A stretch of DNA of 33,436 bases from Draconibacterium orientale (GTDB lineage: Bacteria > Bacteroidota > Bacteroidia > Bacteroidales > JAADGE01): positions 8,370 through 41,805 of the forward strand of contig DYMH01000018.1 in NCBI GenBank assembly GCA_020721645.1, in the 5' to 3' direction. The number at the start of each line of letters is the position of its first letter. The stretch's first letter is position 1. Made by a program: the position numbers and the translations under genes. This document shows, in pieces, positions 9,875 to 18,969 of this stretch. The notes under the pieces were generated by a model. It worked only from the letters and a program-made list of their open reading frames with translations. It did not search any database and was not told the DNA's origin.

Positions 9875-9916
9875 AAATAAAAGATTTATTAAAAGTTTCA
9901 AATAAATCTTTTATTT
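9875..9916 (+). other. Perfect 16-bp inverted repeat (terminator-like or operator-like)
   Basis: AAATAAAAGATTTATT (9875-9890) / AATAAATCTTTTATTT (9901-9916), 10-nt loop, between the LTA-synthase-like and SUMF1 genes. Confidence 0.6.
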
Positions 9917-9966
9917 CGATTAAAAATTTGTATTTTCACACGTTCAAAATATCAAAAAGTAACACG

Positions 9967-10851
9967 ATGAAAAATGTCAATTTAAGATTTGGACTGCTTA
10001 TACTACCGCTGTTTTTTGCGACTTCCTTTATAAAATCACAAACAAAACCCGACATGATACTCGTTGACGGAGGCTCATTTGTGATGGGAAGCGACAAGGG
10101 AGACCCCGACGAATTTCCGATTCATAAAGTTACTCTAAGTTCTTATTATATTGGAATTCATGAAGTAACAGTCAGTGAATATCAATCATTTATCAACTCC
10201 ACAGGTGGTAAAATGCCCAATCCGCCCGATGAAGAGTGGTTTGAAACCCATAAAGACACCAAAAAATTCTATCCATCACCGGCAAAAACATGGTGGGGCT
10301 GGAAAGATGATTTCCCGATGCACAATGTAACATGGCTTGATGCCGTAAAATACTGTAATTGGCTGAGTGAAAAATTAGGACTTCAGTCGTGTTATACCAA
10401 AAATGCTGATGGGGGTTGGGATACCGATTTATCAAAAAATGGCTATCGATTGCCCACCGAGGCTGAGTGGGAATTTGCCGCACGAGGCGGAACCAAAAGC
10501 AAAGGTACTCGTTACAGCGGAAGTGCTAACATCGCAGAAGTTGCTTGGTACGATGAAACCACAGCACTCGCCGGACCGCAAGCAATTAAAACCAAGAAGC
10601 CCAATGAGTTAGGAATATATGACATGAGTGGAAATGTTTGGGAATGGTGCAGCGATTATTATTCAAAGGCATTTTACAAAAATAGTCAAAACACTAACCC
10701 AATAAATACAACATCTCAACCGTACCGTGTTTTAAGAGGCGGAGGTTGGCATTATCAAGGCTCGTTTGCAACAGTTACAAGTCGCGATGGTCCTGAACCT
10801 TTTTATACAAACTATAACTACGGCTTTAGAATAGTTCAGACAAAAAAATAA
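9967..10851 (+). CDS. SUMF1/formylglycine-generating-enzyme-like secreted protein (paralog 1)
   Basis: The track start at 9862 is TTG and overlaps the hairpin; ATG at 9967 gives signal peptide MKNVNLRFGLLILPLFFATSFIKSQ. Motifs: MILVDGGSFVMGSDKGDPDEFPIHKVTLSSYYIGIHEVT, YRLPTEAEWEFAARGG, NELGIYDMSGNVWEWCSDYY, RVLRGGGW, NYGFRIV. Confidence 0.92.
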   Translation: MKNVNLRFGLLILPLFFATSFIKSQTKPDMILVDGGSFVMGSDKGDPDEFPIHKVTLSSYYIGIHEVTVSEYQSFINSTGGKMPNPPDEEWFETHKDTKKFYPSPAKTWWGWKDDFPMHNVTWLDAVKYCNWLSEKLGLQSCYTKNADGGWDTDLSKNGYRLPTEAEWEFAARGGTKSKGTRYSGSANIAEVAWYDETTALAGPQAIKTKKPNELGIYDMSGNVWEWCSDYYSKAFYKNSQNTNPINTTSQPYRVLRGGGWHYQGSFATVTSRDGPEPFYTNYNYGFRIVQTKK

Positions 10852-10872
10852 GAATTTTATCAATTACCTTTG

Positions 10873-11661
10873 ATGAAGAGCGTATTAATATATATCCCAA
10901 TAATCCTTGCATTCATATTCCAATTGCCGATTTTGAATGCTCAAACAGAGCCCGATATGGTTTTTGTTAAAGGCGGTTCGTATAGAATGGGGGCTGAAAA
11001 CGGCGATGCCGATGAAAAACCTGTTCATACAGTAATTGTCAGTAATTTTTATATCGGAAAATACGAAATTACAGTTAAACAATATCGAAAATTTTGTGAA
11101 GCAAGCGGGCATAAAATGCCTGCCGACCCAGGTTCGGAGTGGTATGAGGAGTATGACCAAGCCAAAAAATGGACATGGAAAGATGCCAATCCAATAACAA
11201 ATGTTACTTGGAACGATGCGCGTGATTTCTGCGAATGGCTCAAAAAAGAAACAGGTAAAAATTATGATTTACCAACCGAAGCTCAATGGGAATTTGCTGC
11301 AAGAGGGGGCAAATTATCGAAAAATTTCAAGTACAGCGGCAGTGATAATATCAACGAAGTTGCTTGGTACGATGAAACCACCTACGAACGCGGACCAATG
11401 GCTGTCGGAAAACTTAAACCCAATGAATTGGGAATTTACGATATGAGTGGAGGTGCTTGGGAATGGTGCAAAGACCGTTATTCTAAGTATAAAACTACTA
11501 TGATGAAAGACCCACAGGGTCCCGAAAAAGGAAGCTATCGTGTGACTCGCGGGGGATCTTGGTACTATGTTGAAGATATGTGTCGGGTTACTTCCCGCGA
11601 TGGACCGTATCCATATTATTCTAACTACAATTACGGTTTTCGTGTTGTGATAAACCCATAA
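10873..11661 (+). CDS. SUMF1/formylglycine-generating-enzyme-like secreted protein (paralog 2)
   Basis: The track start at 10870 is TTG; ATG at 10873. MVFVKGGSYRMGAENGDADEKPVHTVIVSNFYIGKYEIT, DLPTEAQWEFAARGG, NELGIYDMSGGAWEWCKDRY, RVTRGGSWYYVEDMCRVTSRDG, NYGFRVV. Confidence 0.92.
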   Translation: MKSVLIYIPIILAFIFQLPILNAQTEPDMVFVKGGSYRMGAENGDADEKPVHTVIVSNFYIGKYEITVKQYRKFCEASGHKMPADPGSEWYEEYDQAKKWTWKDANPITNVTWNDARDFCEWLKKETGKNYDLPTEAQWEFAARGGKLSKNFKYSGSDNINEVAWYDETTYERGPMAVGKLKPNELGIYDMSGGAWEWCKDRYSKYKTTMMKDPQGPEKGSYRVTRGGSWYYVEDMCRVTSRDGPYPYYSNYNYGFRVVINP

Positions 11662-11669
11662 TAAATTAC

Positions 11670-11697
11670 GAACTTTTCATATCAAAATGAAAAGTTC
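11670..11697 (+). terminator. Intrinsic terminator after the SUMF1 paralog pair
   Basis: GAACTTTTCAT (11670-11680) / ATGAAAAGTTC (11687-11697), 11-bp stem, 6-nt loop, followed by TTTTTCTTTTG. Confidence 0.85.
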
Positions 11698-11752
11698 TTT
11701 TTCTTTTGACAAAAAATATTCGCAAATCATAAAAGAGATTATTTACCCAATT

Positions 11753-12238
11753 ATGAAAAAAATTCTTTACCTCTCGTTTTCAATTCTTATTTTCCTTTCG
11801 TGCAAAAATTCACGAAAAGAAACAGAAATGGAAATATTAACAAAATATATCGAATATTATAACGGTTTAGTCGATACCTCTTTTGTTAAGTCGGACGGAA
11901 TTTATTTTATCGACACACTTCCGCATATTTTCGAACCTGTAAAACCGCAAACCGGAGATTCTGTGATACTTGCCTATACCGGTTATATCCTCAATGCAGG
12001 CAATTCGCTTCAACAATTTATTACGGTCGATACACTGAATCCGGATACGTATATTTATAAAAATGAATCGGTTATAGAAGGCTGGGAACGTGGCGTGGGC
12101 ATGATGTCTGCTAATCGAAAAATTGTGTTGATTATACCTTCCGACTTGGCGTATGGTAAACACAGTGCAGGGTTGATACCGCCTTATTCGACCTTGGTTT
12201 TTGAAATTGAAATAAGAAAGTTGATTAAAAATCGGTAA
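11753..12238 (+). CDS. FKBP-type peptidyl-prolyl isomerase, lipoprotein
   Basis: The track ORF starts at 11687 inside the terminator hairpin; ATG at 11753 gives lipoprotein signal MKKILYLSFSILIFLSCKNSRKE. FKBP motifs GDSVILAYTGYIL, VIEGWERGVGMMSANRKIVLIIPSDLAYG, IPPYSTLVFEIEI. Confidence 0.88.
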   Translation: MKKILYLSFSILIFLSCKNSRKETEMEILTKYIEYYNGLVDTSFVKSDGIYFIDTLPHIFEPVKPQTGDSVILAYTGYILNAGNSLQQFITVDTLNPDTYIYKNESVIEGWERGVGMMSANRKIVLIIPSDLAYGKHSAGLIPPYSTLVFEIEIRKLIKNR

Positions 12239-12396
12239 AGTCGCTGATTAGTCTAAATTTTTAACGACAAAACTAATTTTTCTTCTCTTGAAAATACTTT
12301 TCAATATGTTGAAATTCAAATATATAAGCAAAGTTGAGTCGATTTTTTACACTAATTTAATTCATAAAAAATCCTAATAATCTGCGTTCCGTTTCC

Positions 12397-14868
12397 ATGA
12401 TATATCCCGAAAATTTTGAAGAAAAAACAGGCTTTCTGAAAATAAGAAATCAGTTAAAGAATAAATGTTTGAGTGATTTAGGTCGCTCGAAAGTCGATGA
12501 AATGTGTTTTAAAACCGATTTTGATTCCATTCAATCCGAATTGAACAAAACCGATGAAATGAAAAATATCGTGGTTTTTGGAAACGATTTTCCGACAAAT
12601 TTTTATTTTGATATCAGAGAATCGCTCGAAAAATGCCAAGTTGTTGGTGCATTTATGGTTGCCGAAGAACTTTTTGAATTGAAACGCTCGCTGGAAACCA
12701 TTCGTTCGGTACAAAATTTTTTCAGAAACGATAAAGACCAAAAATTTCCGGAATGGCAAAAATCATCAGCCGAAATACCCTATTTTCCTTATGTTATCGA
12801 TAGAATTTCGCTTGTTTTAGATAAACAGGGAGCGATTCGCGATAATGCTTCGCCGGATTTGAAAAATATCAGACAAAAATTGCACGAAAAGATTTCCGGC
12901 ATTTCCAAAACTATGAGCAAACTTCTCGCACGCTCGAAAAGTGAAGGTTGGGTTGATACCGATGCCGTATTAACGGTTCGCGACGGAAAAATTCTGATTC
13001 CCGTTGCCTCTTCGTACAAACGTAAAATTGCCGGTTTTGTTCACGATGAATCCGATACGGGAAAAACTTCGTTTATTGAACCAATTGAAGTTGTGGAAAT
13101 TAACAACGAAATTCGGGAATTGGAATTTGCCGAAAGACGAGAGATTTTGAAAATTTTGGTTCAGTTAACCCAAGATATTTTACCTTATTTCGACCGACTT
13201 CTTCCGGCGTATGATTTTTTGGCAGATATTGATTTTACTCGCTCAAAAGCTCTTTTTTCCTTGGAAATTTCTGCCGAAAAACCGATTTTATCGACTGAAC
13301 CGATTGTTGATTTTCGCATTGCCAAACATCCTTTACTTTTGCTGACATCAAAAAATACCCAAAAAAAAGTAATTCCTTCGGATATTGAATTGAATGAAAA
13401 TCAACGAATTATATTAATTTCAGGACCAAATGCAGGTGGAAAATCCGTAAGTTTGAAAACTGTAGGAATGCTGCAATACATGGCACAATGCGGCATGTTG
13501 ATTTCGGCAAACCGAACATCGCAGGTCGGAATTTTTGAGGATATTTTTATCGACATCGGCGATGAGCAATCTATTGAAAATGATTTAAGTACGTACAGCT
13601 CGCATTTGGTGAACATGAAATATTTTGTAGAAAATGCCGGCGAAAATTCTTTGATATTAATAGACGAGTTCGGAACCGGAACCGAGCCGATTTTGGGCGG
13701 TGCAATTGCCGAAGCTGTTTTGGAAGAATTGAATGTGTTGAGAGTGAAAGCTGTAATTACAACACACTACGCAAATTTAAAACATTTGGCAGCGGCAAGC
13801 GAAGGCATGGTAAATGCCGCAATGCTCTACGATACCGAAAATATGATGCCTTTATACAGACTCGAAATCGGAAATCCGGGAAGTTCGTTTGCTTTTGAAA
13901 TAGCCGAAAAAACAGGGCTTTCAAAAAAAATATTACAACGTGCAGCCGACAAAATAAATAAAGAACATCTTGATTTGGAGAAATTAATCGGTGAAACTCA
14001 ATCCGAAAAACGAAAAATCGAAAAAAATAACCGAGAACTCGAAAATCTGCAAAAAAAATTAGAGGAAACAATCGAAAATTATAATAAAGAGCTCGATTTT
14101 ACACTTCAACAGCGGAAAAATATCCTGAAAATAACTCAGGAGCAGGCAAAAAATATTCTCGAATCGGCAAATAAAACCATAGAAAATACAGTTTTTGAAA
14201 TCAAAAAAACAAATGCCGAAAAAGAAAAAACAAAAGAATTGCGCAAAACTCTCGAAGTTTTTAAAGAAAATCTCGAAAAACAACGCTTAGAAGAAGAACA
14301 AAAAATCAACGAAAAAATTGAAAAAATAAAGATTCGAGAGCTTAACAAAAAGGAGCGAGTTCCGCTTGCAAAGCCAAAACCGGAAAAGAAAGAAAAACCA
14401 TTGTCTGTGGGCGATGTTGTTCGCGGAAAAGGTCAAAAAACCATTGGAGAAATCATCGAAATAAAAGGAAGAAAGATTCTCGCTGCTTTCGGAAATATGC
14501 AAATGGAAACAACAGCCGAACAATTGGAAAAACTCTCGGAAAATGAAGCGAAAACCTATCAAAAGGCGAAAAATATCGGCATTAAAATTATCCGAAACGA
14601 AGAAAATACCACGAAAGCCGATTTTATGTTTGGGCTCGATGTTCGTGGTAAACGAGCCGATGAAGCTCTTCAAATTGTCAGTCGCTACATTGATGATGCA
14701 GTGGTTGCCGATGCTTCGGAACTAAAAATATTACACGGAACCGGAAACGGTATTTTACGTCAAGTGATTCGAGAATTTTTGAACGCACATCCCCTGGTAA
14801 AATCCGTAAAAGACGAGCGAATTGAAGCGGGCGGGGCGGGAATTTCGATTGTGATTTTGGATTTTTGA
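12397..14868 (+). CDS. mutS2: Endonuclease MutS2 (ATPase + Smr domain)
   Basis: 823 aa; Walker A LISGPNAGGKSVSLKTVG; IDIGDEQSIENDLSTYSSHL; LILIDEFGTGTEP; TTHYANLK; coiled coil; C-terminal Smr domain GLDVRGKRADEAL...LKILHGTGNGILRQVIREFL. Confidence 0.97.
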   Translation: MIYPENFEEKTGFLKIRNQLKNKCLSDLGRSKVDEMCFKTDFDSIQSELNKTDEMKNIVVFGNDFPTNFYFDIRESLEKCQVVGAFMVAEELFELKRSLETIRSVQNFFRNDKDQKFPEWQKSSAEIPYFPYVIDRISLVLDKQGAIRDNASPDLKNIRQKLHEKISGISKTMSKLLARSKSEGWVDTDAVLTVRDGKILIPVASSYKRKIAGFVHDESDTGKTSFIEPIEVVEINNEIRELEFAERREILKILVQLTQDILPYFDRLLPAYDFLADIDFTRSKALFSLEISAEKPILSTEPIVDFRIAKHPLLLLTSKNTQKKVIPSDIELNENQRIILISGPNAGGKSVSLKTVGMLQYMAQCGMLISANRTSQVGIFEDIFIDIGDEQSIENDLSTYSSHLVNMKYFVENAGENSLILIDEFGTGTEPILGGAIAEAVLEELNVLRVKAVITTHYANLKHLAAASEGMVNAAMLYDTENMMPLYRLEIGNPGSSFAFEIAEKTGLSKKILQRAADKINKEHLDLEKLIGETQSEKRKIEKNNRELENLQKKLEETIENYNKELDFTLQQRKNILKITQEQAKNILESANKTIENTVFEIKKTNAEKEKTKELRKTLEVFKENLEKQRLEEEQKINEKIEKIKIRELNKKERVPLAKPKPEKKEKPLSVGDVVRGKGQKTIGEIIEIKGRKILAAFGNMQMETTAEQLEKLSENEAKTYQKAKNIGIKIIRNEENTTKADFMFGLDVRGKRADEALQIVSRYIDDAVVADASELKILHGTGNGILRQVIREFLNAHPLVKSVKDERIEAGGAGISIVILDF

Positions 14869-14893
14869 AATAATTGCAATAAAAGAGTAATTG

Positions 14894-14938
14894 GGCAAAA
14901 CCGATGGTTACAAGTTAAAAATAACCAACTGTTTTGCC
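14894..14938 (+). terminator. Terminator-like hairpin after mutS2
   Basis: GGCAAAAC (14894-14901) pairs with GTTTTGCC (14931-14938), with an inner TGGTTA/TAACCA stem, followed by GGTATTTTTTTAT. Confidence 0.75.
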
Positions 14939-14976
14939 GGTATTTTTTTATAAAAAAAGTAAAATCGAGTTCCGAA

Positions 14977-15438
14977 TTATTCTACATCTTCAATCGGATT
15001 GGTGGTTTCATTGCTTTGGTCATCTACCTTTTTCTCTTTATTGGTTTTCTTGTTCTTTTTGGCTTTTTTTGCCGTAGCTTTCAATTTTTCGAGTTGTTCG
15101 GGAGTTAAAATCGTTTTCAATTCGGTTCTGAATGTCTGACGAATTTCTTTGATTTTCGTTTTTTTCACCGATTGTTCCATGTCATTTTGTGCAACTGTTT
15201 GCCGAATATCGGTAACTTCTTTGAGTTTTAAATCGTAAATTTTCGTTTTTTGCTCATCTGAAATTCCTGTCAGTTGAACCAGTTTATCGGTGTAATCCGT
15301 GGCAACTTCCGTTGGTGTGCGTTTGTAAACATGTTCTTTGGTCTTTTTGTTGTCGGTCTGTTTTTGGTCGTTGGTTTTTTGGGCAAAAAGACTCGTTGCA
15401 GCAAAAAGAAACATAAAAATCATCGCAATTTTTTTCAT
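14977..15438 (-). CDS. Exported Lys-rich protein, Spy/LTXXQ-like helical repeat
   Basis: Likely start ATG at 15438 giving signal peptide MKKIAMIFMFLFAATSLFAQ; LTGISDEQKTKIYDLKLKE...FRTELKTILTPEQLEKLKATAKKAKK. The track start at 15495 would add an unusual N-terminal extension. Confidence 0.6.
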   Translation of the reverse strand: MKKIAMIFMFLFAATSLFAQKTNDQKQTDNKKTKEHVYKRTPTEVATDYTDKLVQLTGISDEQKTKIYDLKLKEVTDIRQTVAQNDMEQSVKKTKIKEIRQTFRTELKTILTPEQLEKLKATAKKAKKNKKTNKEKKVDDQSNETTNPIEDVE

Positions 15439-15605
15439 AATGTTAAAAATTAATGGTTTATGTGAAAACGAAGCCGGTTCGTTATTATTGTTCATACAAT
15501 TTACGATTATTTTTTAAAAAGTGAGCGAAAAATACAAATTCGCAACCGTTTTTCGATAAGGATAAATTGTTATAATTCTGTTACCGTTTTGTAATTATTT
15601 GGAAG

Positions 15606-15613
15606 TAATTTTG
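15606..15613 (+). promoter_or_regulatory. Candidate -7 box TAATTTTG
   Basis: TAATTTTG with upstream TTTG (15585-15588), 55 nt before the ATG at 15668. Confidence 0.4.
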
Positions 15614-15667
15614 CGTAAAATCAAACTGTTTAATATATATGAAATACATTTTTTTTAACATAAGGAA

Positions 15668-17626
15668 ATGCCAAAATCAATAAAAAACAGGGTATTGTTG
15701 TTTTTTTCTTTTTTTTCGTTTTTAACGTTTCTTGTAATTTTTTTGAATATTTCGCAAAACGAGCAAAACAGAAAAATGATTGGAACAATAAAACAAATGG
15801 ACAGTATTCATATTTTATTTTTAGATGAATTTAGCCAAGCAAACGGTTTTTTTTCGGCAGAATTGATAAATCCGAAATTTTACGCTACCGAAAAAAGTGA
15901 ATATTTGAATAAAAAATCCAAAATCGACAAGCAACTTAGAAAAATACTGAATCGTAGGAACAATTTAGAGTTCAACGATTTTGAAATCAACAGGGAAACC
16001 GTTTTGTTATCGAAAAAAATGGATTCCCTGAATATTTTGTTTGTCCACATCACAAAAAATGTACTCGAAAGAGGTTTTGTCGATTACGGAATTGAAGGCG
16101 AAATGCGTAACGCCATTCATTCGGCAGAACATAATCCGGAGGCGGAACTTGTTGCAATATTAACAATGCGACGGCACGAAAAAGACTATTTTCTCAGATT
16201 CGATTCAAAATATGCCGGGTTGCTCAACAAAACGGTTGACGATTACGTTGAAAAATTATCATCGAAGCATAAAACAAACCAACAAAAACATCAACTTCTA
16301 AACGATTTAAAGGTTTATAAAACGTGTTTTAACCAAATTGTGGAACTCGATTTAAAATCAGGAGTAAAAAATTTCAGCGGCTTGAGGCTGCAATACGACA
16401 ACGAACAACGGAAAATACTCAATGATTTTTTGACATTCAAAACTCTAATCAACGAAAAAACGACACAACGCTTAAATACTTTTTTTTACATTTATATCCT
16501 CCTTTCGGCAGCAATACTGCTTTTTTCGTTCATCATGAGTTTCGTAGTTTCTCGATATTTAACCGGCGGTATTTCCAAACTTTCTATTAACATCAACGAA
16601 TTTGTAAAAGAAATTATCGGTATCGACAATAAAAATATTGAGAAAAAAGCCCGCAACGAATTATCCGTTCTCATTTCGGATTTTAAGACCATGAAACAAC
16701 ATTTGTCGCGGCATATCAACAATCTTGAAATATTGGTCGATGAGCGAACCCGAAAAATAAAAAAACAAAGCAACGACATCATTGGCGGTATGACGTATGC
16801 AAAATTTATTCAAGACGCTCTTTTGCCGGATATACAAATCATTGAAAAATATTTTCCCGAAAGTTTTGTGTTCAACAAACCGAAAGATATCGTGAGCGGC
16901 GATTTTTTTTGGTTCAAACATTTCAGCGATAAAAATATTACGGTACTCGCCGTTGCCGATTGCACCGGACACGGAGTGCCGGGTGCAATGATGAGTATGT
17001 TGGGTATCGCTTTTTTGAACGAAATCGTGATTCGCGAAAATATCAAAAGTGCTTCCGAAATTATTGAAGCATTGAAAGTTTCGATATATAACCACTTGAT
17101 TAAAGATAAACAAAAAGCTCTGAACGACGGAATGGATATTGCCGTTTTAATATTTTTTCATGATAAAAACAAAGTACAATTTTCGGCTTCAAATCGAGAT
17201 TTAGTCTTTTATCGAAACGGATTGAGAACCATTTTGAAAGGTGATAAAAAATCGCTCGGACGCGGAGAAAATGAAATCCCGAACTTCACGAACACCGAAT
17301 TCGACTTATTCGACAATGATTTCTTTTATCTCACAACCGACGGTTTTCAAGACCAATATGGCGGGTTTTCGCTCCGTAGATTGATGAAAAAAGGCTTATA
17401 TGCAATTTTCGATAAAATCCATACCGTACCTTCAATGCAACAGAAACAGTATCTCGATAATTTTTTAACAAACTGGCAATTAAATGAAGTTCAAACAGAT
17501 GACATATTAATTCTTGGCATTCGGTATGATAAATCGATATTTATCAATAAAAAAAGCCAATTACTGAAAAAGGATGATTTCGACAATAATAAATCTTCAT
17601 TTGCGAACAATGTTATCGGAAAATAA
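15668..17626 (+). CDS. Membrane sensor with HAMP-like linker and C-terminal SpoIIE/PP2C serine phosphatase
   Basis: 652 aa; two TM segments (VLLFFSFFSFLTFLVIFLNI; FFYIYILLSAAILLFSFIMSFVVSRYL); SpoIIE motifs KDIVSGDFFWFKHF, LAVADCTGHGVPGAMMSMLGIAFLNEIV, LNDGMDIAVLIFF, TTDGFQDQYGG. Confidence 0.93.
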   Translation: MPKSIKNRVLLFFSFFSFLTFLVIFLNISQNEQNRKMIGTIKQMDSIHILFLDEFSQANGFFSAELINPKFYATEKSEYLNKKSKIDKQLRKILNRRNNLEFNDFEINRETVLLSKKMDSLNILFVHITKNVLERGFVDYGIEGEMRNAIHSAEHNPEAELVAILTMRRHEKDYFLRFDSKYAGLLNKTVDDYVEKLSSKHKTNQQKHQLLNDLKVYKTCFNQIVELDLKSGVKNFSGLRLQYDNEQRKILNDFLTFKTLINEKTTQRLNTFFYIYILLSAAILLFSFIMSFVVSRYLTGGISKLSININEFVKEIIGIDNKNIEKKARNELSVLISDFKTMKQHLSRHINNLEILVDERTRKIKKQSNDIIGGMTYAKFIQDALLPDIQIIEKYFPESFVFNKPKDIVSGDFFWFKHFSDKNITVLAVADCTGHGVPGAMMSMLGIAFLNEIVIRENIKSASEIIEALKVSIYNHLIKDKQKALNDGMDIAVLIFFHDKNKVQFSASNRDLVFYRNGLRTILKGDKKSLGRGENEIPNFTNTEFDLFDNDFFYLTTDGFQDQYGGFSLRRLMKKGLYAIFDKIHTVPSMQQKQYLDNFLTNWQLNEVQTDDILILGIRYDKSIFINKKSQLLKKDDFDNNKSSFANNVIGK

Positions 17627-17708
17627 TATGTTCGAGAACTATCTTTTTTTATCTTTACGAAAGTTTCGATAAGTTATTATTCATCAACTCAACATTCGTT
17701 TTTGTGTT

Positions 17709-17894
17709 ATGAAAGAAATAGAAATATTAAAAATCGTAAAACAAGCTCATCAAGCCATATCACCCATCACCGAAGAAGATTGGATGATTTTGGAACCGAA
17801 ATTGACAATCAAACATTATTCAAAAAATGCAGTCAGATTACCAAAGCGGAATTTATCCGATGTTTTTGTACAGAATCCGATTTTAAAGAATTAG
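17709..17894 (+). pseudogene. Short ORF resembling the N-terminus of a Crp/Fnr-type regulator, apparently truncated
   Basis: 61 aa MKEIEILKIVKQAHQAISPITEEDWMILEPKLTIKHYSKNA...; resembles the first ~40 residues of Bacteroidetes cyclic-nucleotide-binding regulators, but no cNMP fold or HTH follows in any frame. Confidence 0.3.
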
Positions 17895-17950
17895 AAAACG
17901 AATCGGCTGTTGATTCTTGGCAGTTTCAGAAGCCCAATTTTTTATTTGCT

Positions 17951-18967
17951 TCAACGAAAAAGTTTTAATTGATGTCCGCAATGGGTACATAAATTTTGAT
18001 TATCGATATTTCGATACCAAATTTGATACCCCTTGCGTTCAATTAATATACTGCCGCATGCCGAGCAGTATGTGTTTTGTCCCGAGTTCGATGTTGAATT
18101 TCCCAAATACACGAAATCTAAATATTTTTTGGCAATATCCCGTAAACGAAGTAATTTGAGTTCGGAAGTCGGTGGTTTTGTAAGTTTGTAGTTGGGGAAA
18201 TATTTTGAGATATGAAACGGTGTTTCTTTTCCGGTATTTTCGGCTATCCAACGTGTCATCTCTTCAAATTTCATTTCTTCATCGTTCAAATCCGGAATCA
18301 CAAGATTCGTAATCTCGATGTGCTTTTTATTTTCGGCTAAATAGTTTAGATTTTTAAGAACCGGATTGATAACCGAAGACGTATTTGTTCGATAAAATTC
18401 GGCATCGAACGATTTTAAATCGACATTAAAGGCATCAATCACCGGGATAAGCTGTTCGAGAGGTTTTCGATTAATAAATCCGTTGGTAATCATTGCTGTA
18501 AACAAGCCTTTCTCTTTGGCTAAGGTGGCTGTTTTCAACATAAATTCAAACCAAACCGTGGGTTCGTTGTAGGTAAACGCAATACCGATTGATTCTTCCT
18601 CCGAAAAACACAATGCAACAGCCTGTTCGGGTGTAAAAGTTTCAAAATTTTTGATTTTTGAACCTGCGATTTGAGATATTGAGCTGTTCTGACAAAAGAT
18701 ACAAGCCAAATTGCAACCGAAACTGCCGAATGAAAGAATTTTAGAGCCCGGAAAGAAATGATACAAAGGTTTTTTCTCAACCGGGTCGAGGCGGACGGCG
18801 GAAATTTTTCCGAATACATTGCTCAACAATACGCCGCTACGATTTTGTCGTACACCGCAAATGCCCCATTGCGTATCCGATATCACGCAATAATGAGGGC
18901 ATAAAAGACATCTTACTTCTTGTCCGCTAAGTGTCTCAAAAAAAAGAGCTTCGGTTTGTGTGTTCAC
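17951..18967 (-). CDS. amrS: AmmeMemoRadiSam system radical SAM enzyme
   Basis: 338 aa; N-terminal Cys cluster RCLLCPHYCVISDTQWGICGVRQN, radical SAM motif GCNLACIFCQN, FTYNEPTVWFEF, C-terminal CSACG...CTHCG. Confidence 0.93.
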   Translation of the reverse strand: MNTQTEALFFETLSGQEVRCLLCPHYCVISDTQWGICGVRQNRSGVLLSNVFGKISAVRLDPVEKKPLYHFFPGSKILSFGSFGCNLACIFCQNSSISQIAGSKIKNFETFTPEQAVALCFSEEESIGIAFTYNEPTVWFEFMLKTATLAKEKGLFTAMITNGFINRKPLEQLIPVIDAFNVDLKSFDAEFYRTNTSSVINPVLKNLNYLAENKKHIEITNLVIPDLNDEEMKFEEMTRWIAENTGKETPFHISKYFPNYKLTKPPTSELKLLRLRDIAKKYLDFVYLGNSTSNSGQNTYCSACGSILIERKGYQIWYRNIDNQNLCTHCGHQLKLFR

Positions 18968-18969
18968 AA

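Noticed and set aside
9862-9966. Upstream TTG start of the first SUMF1 ORF
   Set aside because: This extension would be translated through the 9875-9916 inverted repeat and would bury the signal peptide; ATG at 9967 gives a normal exported N-terminus.
7869-11661. Sulfatase plus formylglycine-generating-enzyme activation pair
   Set aside because: The alkaline-phosphatase-fold enzyme looks like an LTA-synthase type with Thr, not a Cys/Ser sulfatase signature, and the SUMF1 paralogs lack the FGE Cys pair.
11687-11752. Upstream ATG start of the FKBP ORF
   Set aside because: The ATG lies in the right arm of a strong terminator hairpin; ATG at 11753 gives a proper lipoprotein signal.
12478-14673. 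Numerous antisense ORFs within mutS2 (for example 14287..14673 -, 13757..14071 -)
   Set aside because: Phe/Ile-rich shadow frames of the AT-rich Lys/Glu-rich coding strand; no family motifs.
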